Shown here piece by piece: positions 59,607 through 64,000 of a stretch of 64,000 bases of DNA (position 1 is the first letter of the stretch; every line of letters starts with the position of its first letter). Location of the stretch: the NCBI GenBank assembly GCA_003290165.1, contig QNQO01002054.1, positions 88,135 to 152,134 on the forward strand, given 5' to 3'. The translations under genes were made by a program, and so were the position numbers. The notes under the pieces were generated by a model that was not told the origin of the DNA, searched no databases, and was given only the letters and a program-made list of their open reading frames with translations. This DNA is from Berberis thunbergii (lineage: Eukaryota > Streptophyta > Magnoliopsida > Ranunculales > Berberidaceae).

Positions 59607-60958
59607 AACTACTATTGTTATCAACTAATAATTATTTGTCATTCCCCCCCCCCCCCCTTGATTAAAATCCTGGGTCCACCACTAACTATCAATATAGTTC
59701 ACAACTAAAACCAATGTTTTAAAGGACTTGCGAGGCTTACACCTTAAAGGCGAGTCTTAATCGCAATGCGTCAAACACTTATGTCAAGGATTAATTACAT
59801 CGAAGGCCTAAGCCTCACTTATAGGAATAGAAGAGGCTCACTCCTTATGTGCAATGAAAATGTGCGCTTCATTGCAGCTGTGTGCAACTTTGTCGTGTGA
59901 TATATCTTTAAAAAAAATTTACTTGAGAGATAAATATGTTAACTTAAACTTTTAATAATATGTAAGCTAGACTCCATTTAAAGAGGTTAGAAAGGCCTTG
60001 CAACTTGTGTATACCTTTTGAAAATATTGTTGTCGTATTTATGATTTAGAAAATATAAAATAGGGTATATACAATCGGGATGTATTAAATATTTCATTCT
60101 TTTATACTTTTATAATATTATACATATCACTTGATAATAGTTATCGCTCCGAGGTAAAAAAATGTATTCACTTGCAAAATGCCTCACATCACTCCATTGA
60201 AAGGCCTCGTGTCACGCCTCCACCTTTTAAAATGTTGGTCGAAACATATGTTAATATTTTTAGAAGAAAATAAATACTGATTTTGTAATTAATAAGGCTT
60301 CATGACAGTAGGATTATCACAGTATTCTAGATAAAACTTAACATCATTTGGGTTCTTAGTTTAGAAATGGTTTTCTGTTCCTTTATTTATTAGTTTAAGA
60401 ATTCTGTTAGGATTACTAGAATAGGTTGTGATTTTCCAGTTAGGATTAGTTGTTACTACTAGTCCATGCTTCGAATTCAAGTTATGTAGCAAGCCTTAGA
60501 TCTTCAAGTTACCAAGACTGTTTATATTCAGTTCATGTTTACGATATCAGAGAAATTTTAACAGTTTTTTGCGGTTTAAGTCCACACCCATTATTCATAA
60601 GCTAACACCTTCATGAACACAACTATTGCTCTTGATGATGTAAATTATGGGGAAAGCAACAACAGATAAACACCATATAAAGGATTTACTCAAAACTAGG
60701 GTGTCGAACCTATCCTACAAGAATTCTCAGCCTTCTAAAATAATCAATAAAGTAACTAGTCAACAATAGGGCCCTAGGGTTGAATTCATAATAAAATAAT
60801 ATTGCCTACGTAAATTAAACAGGAGATAAAATATTTGCAAGAAATTAAATTTTGAAAAACAAAACTCATGTGGGGCTCATCTATGCGCACAATAGCAATA
60901 ACGATGTATACATTACTGGAAATACTTCATAATTGATGAAATGATGATTGCTGCCTAC
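59607..60958. other. Intron sequence of the dehydrogenase pseudogene
   Basis: Lies between the exons at 58342 and 60959. It holds the C14 run and AT-rich sequence; nothing else recognised. Confidence 0.45.
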
Positions 60959-62887
60959 CTATGTGGTTTGTTGCAAACTGCAGCTCTATGTTGTCTTTGG
61001 AAAGGGTGAATGGTGGTGCGTAGATTCCAGCATTGTTGCTACCAAGTGCCAACATAAAAATAAAATTACCTCCCTATTTTTCAAGTTACTGAATTTTAGG
61101 AGGCTAAACATGCATAGAAGCCAGAAGTCTGTGAATCAGCAGATGACAATAAGGCAATTATCTTACATTGAGAAATGTTCAATGGAAGTTTTCGAGAATT
61201 GAAATTCTGATGCAAATTTCCTTGTGTGATGCCATTGAGCTAAGAATCTAATTCCATTACATCAACTTTAGCAGTGGGGGATTTCTCTGTCTATTGCTTC
61301 TTTAACATTTCTAACCTGCAATCACATTCCTCACTCCCATAACAACATGAACCCCACGCAAGGCAAGGACACGTGCAGTCTCAACGCCAATACCACTCGT
61401 TGTTCCTGCCAATTAAAATAACAATGATCATCCACATGACAAAGGTTCTGGTAAACAAATGATTCAACACAAACACTTATGGATTAGGACCGAAGAAGAT
61501 GAAAAAATATGCTTTTGAAGATGCTCAAATGTAGTCTTGGACAAAGAAGGCACTCTGGACGATTCTTACATATGATTCCAATTAAACGAATACTCTTGCA
61601 GAAGATCAACTTTACATGGATAATCAATCATGTAATCAGTAATGAATATGATTTTGTAAGCTAACAAGGATTTTTCTCCGCCTCCAACCAAAATAGAAAG
61701 TCACATGTTCTGCATAAACAAGCGGGAATAAGCAAAAAAGTGACCAACTCTGCAATACGGAGCAGTCACCATGTGCTGAATTACCAATTCAATAAAATTT
61801 GTTTATGGACGCAATTTCTGTAGCAGCCACATTTGCAGCAACTTCAAACTCTTTGGCACAAAAATCATTTTGTGTTTTTGAGTGTAAATTACTGAACATT
61901 ACGACTCCAAAGGCACAGCAATTCATACATTTCTTAAGCCACATCCACGTTTCTTTCTAGTAAATGCGATATGGATCATATATTAAGGTGTTGAAAGTTA
62001 GTTAAATCATAGTTGAGAGGACATAAATGGACCATAGCAAGCTTCATGATGCATACACTCGAGTATCAAAGCAATATGTGTTTGGGTTTTAGGGTTCATA
62101 CCATTGCATAAGTTGGTGTGATGAGAAACCACTTTTCCTAATTGAACATATTTCTATGTGCCTAGGACTTGAAAGCTTTAAAGCAACGCAAACACAAAGC
62201 TAGGTATGCAGAATTGAATGGAAAAACATCAAACTGAAGTACATGAACCAACAAGACCCTTATACAAAAATAGTACCAAATGCACTAGAAGAACATATTT
62301 CAACATCAACACACACCCAATATCTACTCAAAGCTGAAAATCACATCAAACCCATATCAATTATAGTTACCAAGTAAATTTTAATGAAACACACATCATA
62401 GTTGACAACCCATTCAATCATGTACCCATATCAATTATAGCGACCAAGTAAATTTTAATGAAACACACAACACAGTTGACAACCCATTCAATCATTTACT
62501 CATATAAACTAAATGAACTGAAAATCTCATGTGAAAAAGCAGAGCAGAAGGAAAACAGAAAACCCAAAATGAAGATTGGTTCACCTGTAACAACAGCAGT
62601 GAGACCAGTTCCATCTATTCCTTGTGTAACTTCTTCAGCTGTAGATGACCCTGAGAACCCAGAAGCTCCCTTTTTGCTAAGAAGCCACCACATTGTTTAG
62701 TTTCAGACCAAAAGGAGAAGATTTCACCCAACTGAACTAACTAGCCAAGCATTAAATTTTTCAAAGAAAAAATCCAACTTTTGTGGTGGTGGTAAATGGT
62801 AACGAAATGATTTATTTAGTTAGATCATCCATCCAACAAATGGGGATCTCAAATGGTTTTTAGGAATTCTACCCATCCCATCAGTGT

Positions 62888-63092
62888 GTTCTAGACGAGC
62901 TTTGCTACAGAGCGAGGGAGGGAGCGAGGAAAAGGGGCGAGGGATAGGTGGTAACCACTCATTCGCCTCGAGATAAGCGCATCAAATTGGAGATGCGCAA
63001 TGACGCTTATCTCGGAGCGGATGAGTGGCTACCACCCATCCCTCGCTCCCTCCCTCGTTCCTCCCTCGACCCTAGAATTTTTCGTTCTAGAC
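62888..63092. mobile_element. Foldback element with 9-bp target duplication
   Basis: GTTCTAGAC occurs at 62888-62896 and 63084-63092, a perfect 9-bp direct repeat of the kind made by Mutator-type insertion. The 187 bp between fold into a long hairpin: 62913-62983 pairs with 62992-63068 around an 8-base loop, with a few mismatches and one small bulge. Confidence 0.8.
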
Positions 63093-63328
63093 TTATTGGG
63101 CAAATACTGGGTTTTAAAAGGATTGGGATTTGGTGGTTTTTTTTTTTTTAATTTGATTTAAGAAACGTTTCGTGAAATATTTAGTTGTGTATAGAAAAAA
63201 CATAAAAATTTCGATTGTAATTTTAAAATTATCAATATAATTTAAGCACTTTGAGCTCTTACTTATTACATAGAGTCCCATGAGACTCATAATGTCATGC
63301 AAACTATATATTCCATAAGAATCACTTA

Positions 63329-63811
63329 GAGCATCTCCAATAAATCCTCTAAACTATTTTAGGGGTTTCATAGAAAAATCATTCTTCCAATTAATCCCCT
63401 AAATCATCCCCCCTATAATAATCAACATTCACTTTTTCCCTAAATTTAGGGAAACCAAACCATCCCCTATATCTAAAATAGCAATAAAATATTTCAAATA
63501 TTTAATTTCCAAAATTAAAACAAAATAAAAAAAATTAAAACAAGAGGAAATATATTTAAATAATTATTATACTAATTTTTTAAAAACTCCAACAATTTTA
63601 ATTAGTCAAACTTAAATTAAGTTGAAATTAATAATAGTATAACTAAATTAAATTGATATAGAAAAGTGAAAAGATATATATTTAAATAATGATGAAAAAG
63701 TTAAAATAGGGGATGTGGCTGGAGTGATGAAAAAATATGAGATCCTTAAATTTAGATTTTGGTTTGGAGGATTGTTGATCCACATTTTAACTTTTACCAT
63801 TGAAAATGCTC
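63329..63811. mobile_element. PIF/Harbinger-like MITE, 483 bp, TTA target duplication
   Basis: Left end GAGCATCTCCAAT and right end ATTGAAAATGCTC are inverted repeats; TTA flanks both sides (63326-63328, 63812-63814). AT-rich, no coding. Confidence 0.7.
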
Positions 63812-64000
63812 TTATATAACAAAAATTGAGGTTGGTATGATGAAAGAAATACATATTTCGGATATCGAAAGAAATTTCGATAACTCGAAAAAAAAGAAAT
63901 ATTTCATGAAATTTTAACATTTTTCAAGAAATCACATTCCTTGGTTTACGATTTTTAAAATGTCCTTTAGAGTAAAGATGGTTTTTTTAGCCAACCTTCT

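Larger units (their letters stand above)
56349..62693 (-). pseudogene. TIC32-type short-chain dehydrogenase, decayed
   Basis: Exons on the minus strand: 62585-62693 ([35 protein letters not shown]), 61405 to ~61140 ([19 protein letters not shown]), 60959-61038 ([20 protein letters not shown]), 58189-58342 ([36 protein letters not shown]), 57809-57885 (YNGFFAYAQSKLAN), ~57365-57432, 56633-56720 (QTLGRLVLKNLQQ), 56349-56516 ([20 protein letters not shown], stop TAA). The TGxxxGIG cofactor loop, NNAG and catalytic YxxxK are recognisable, as in TIC32 of the chloroplast inner envelope. But exon 2 has about four single-base insertions within 110 bases, exon 5 (57809-57885) a 2-bp loss after KLAN, and the next exon further indels. 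A working protein is unlikely. Confidence 0.8.

Noticed and set aside
1..64000. CRISPR arrays, bacterial operons, organellar inserts
   Set aside because: No regularly spaced short repeats, and no plastid or mitochondrial gene blocks seen.

Overview
The window reads as nuclear DNA of a eudicot plant: AT-rich, intron-bearing genes of plant-specific families (a P-class PPR protein, YODA-type MAPKKK, DUF674, TIC32-type dehydrogenase, UBC4/5/6-type E2), LTR retrotransposons primed by initiator tRNA-Met, hAT, Mutator and PIF/Harbinger-type DNA elements, and no bacterial features. All calls come from reading the sequence; no database search was run.

Layout. 1-18.8 kb is a nest of degraded transposable elements: a gag-like gene on the minus strand split by a hAT-like element; LTR debris; a Ty3/gypsy element (PBS, gag, protease, partial RT) itself split by a second member of the same hAT family with a perfect 8-bp target duplication; a 50-bp-arm palindrome made of primer-binding site plus LTR end; and a 2.5-kb solo LTR with a 5-bp target duplication. 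17.2-19.3 kb holds two broken DUF674 pieces. 19.8-23.3 kb is a six-exon ubiquitin-conjugating enzyme gene (minus). 24.9-29.3 kb is a 4.3-kb hAT-type element with a perfect 8-bp target duplication that carries exon pieces of three unrelated plant genes (plastid 4-alpha-glucanotransferase, SnRK2 kinase, EXS-domain/PHO1-like protein). 29.8-32.6 kb is a Mutator-like element with ~240-bp inverted ends and a near-perfect 9-bp target duplication; it carries a decayed gene piece and ends about 350 bp upstream of an intact 712-codon PPR gene (32.96-35.10 kb, plus).

38.3-40.8 kb is the 3' half of a CNNM/DUF21-CBS gene (plus) whose membrane-domain exons are missing. 43.7-54.7 kb is a YODA (MAPKKK4)-type kinase gene (plus) with all coding exons recognisable but six frame-disrupting indels, all outside the kinase domain. 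56.3-62.7 kb is a TIC32-type short-chain dehydrogenase gene (minus), decayed by indels in several exons. The rest is intergenic DNA, MITEs, foldback elements and tandem repeats.

The genes do not form an operon or pathway; YODA (stomatal/embryo MAPK signalling), the E2 (ubiquitination), PPR (organelle RNA processing), CNNM (membrane transport) and TIC32-like (plastid dehydrogenase) are independent loci. What links them is condition: except for the PPR gene, every multi-exon gene here has a lesion, which fits a decaying duplicated segment or, for YODA alone, assembly indels.
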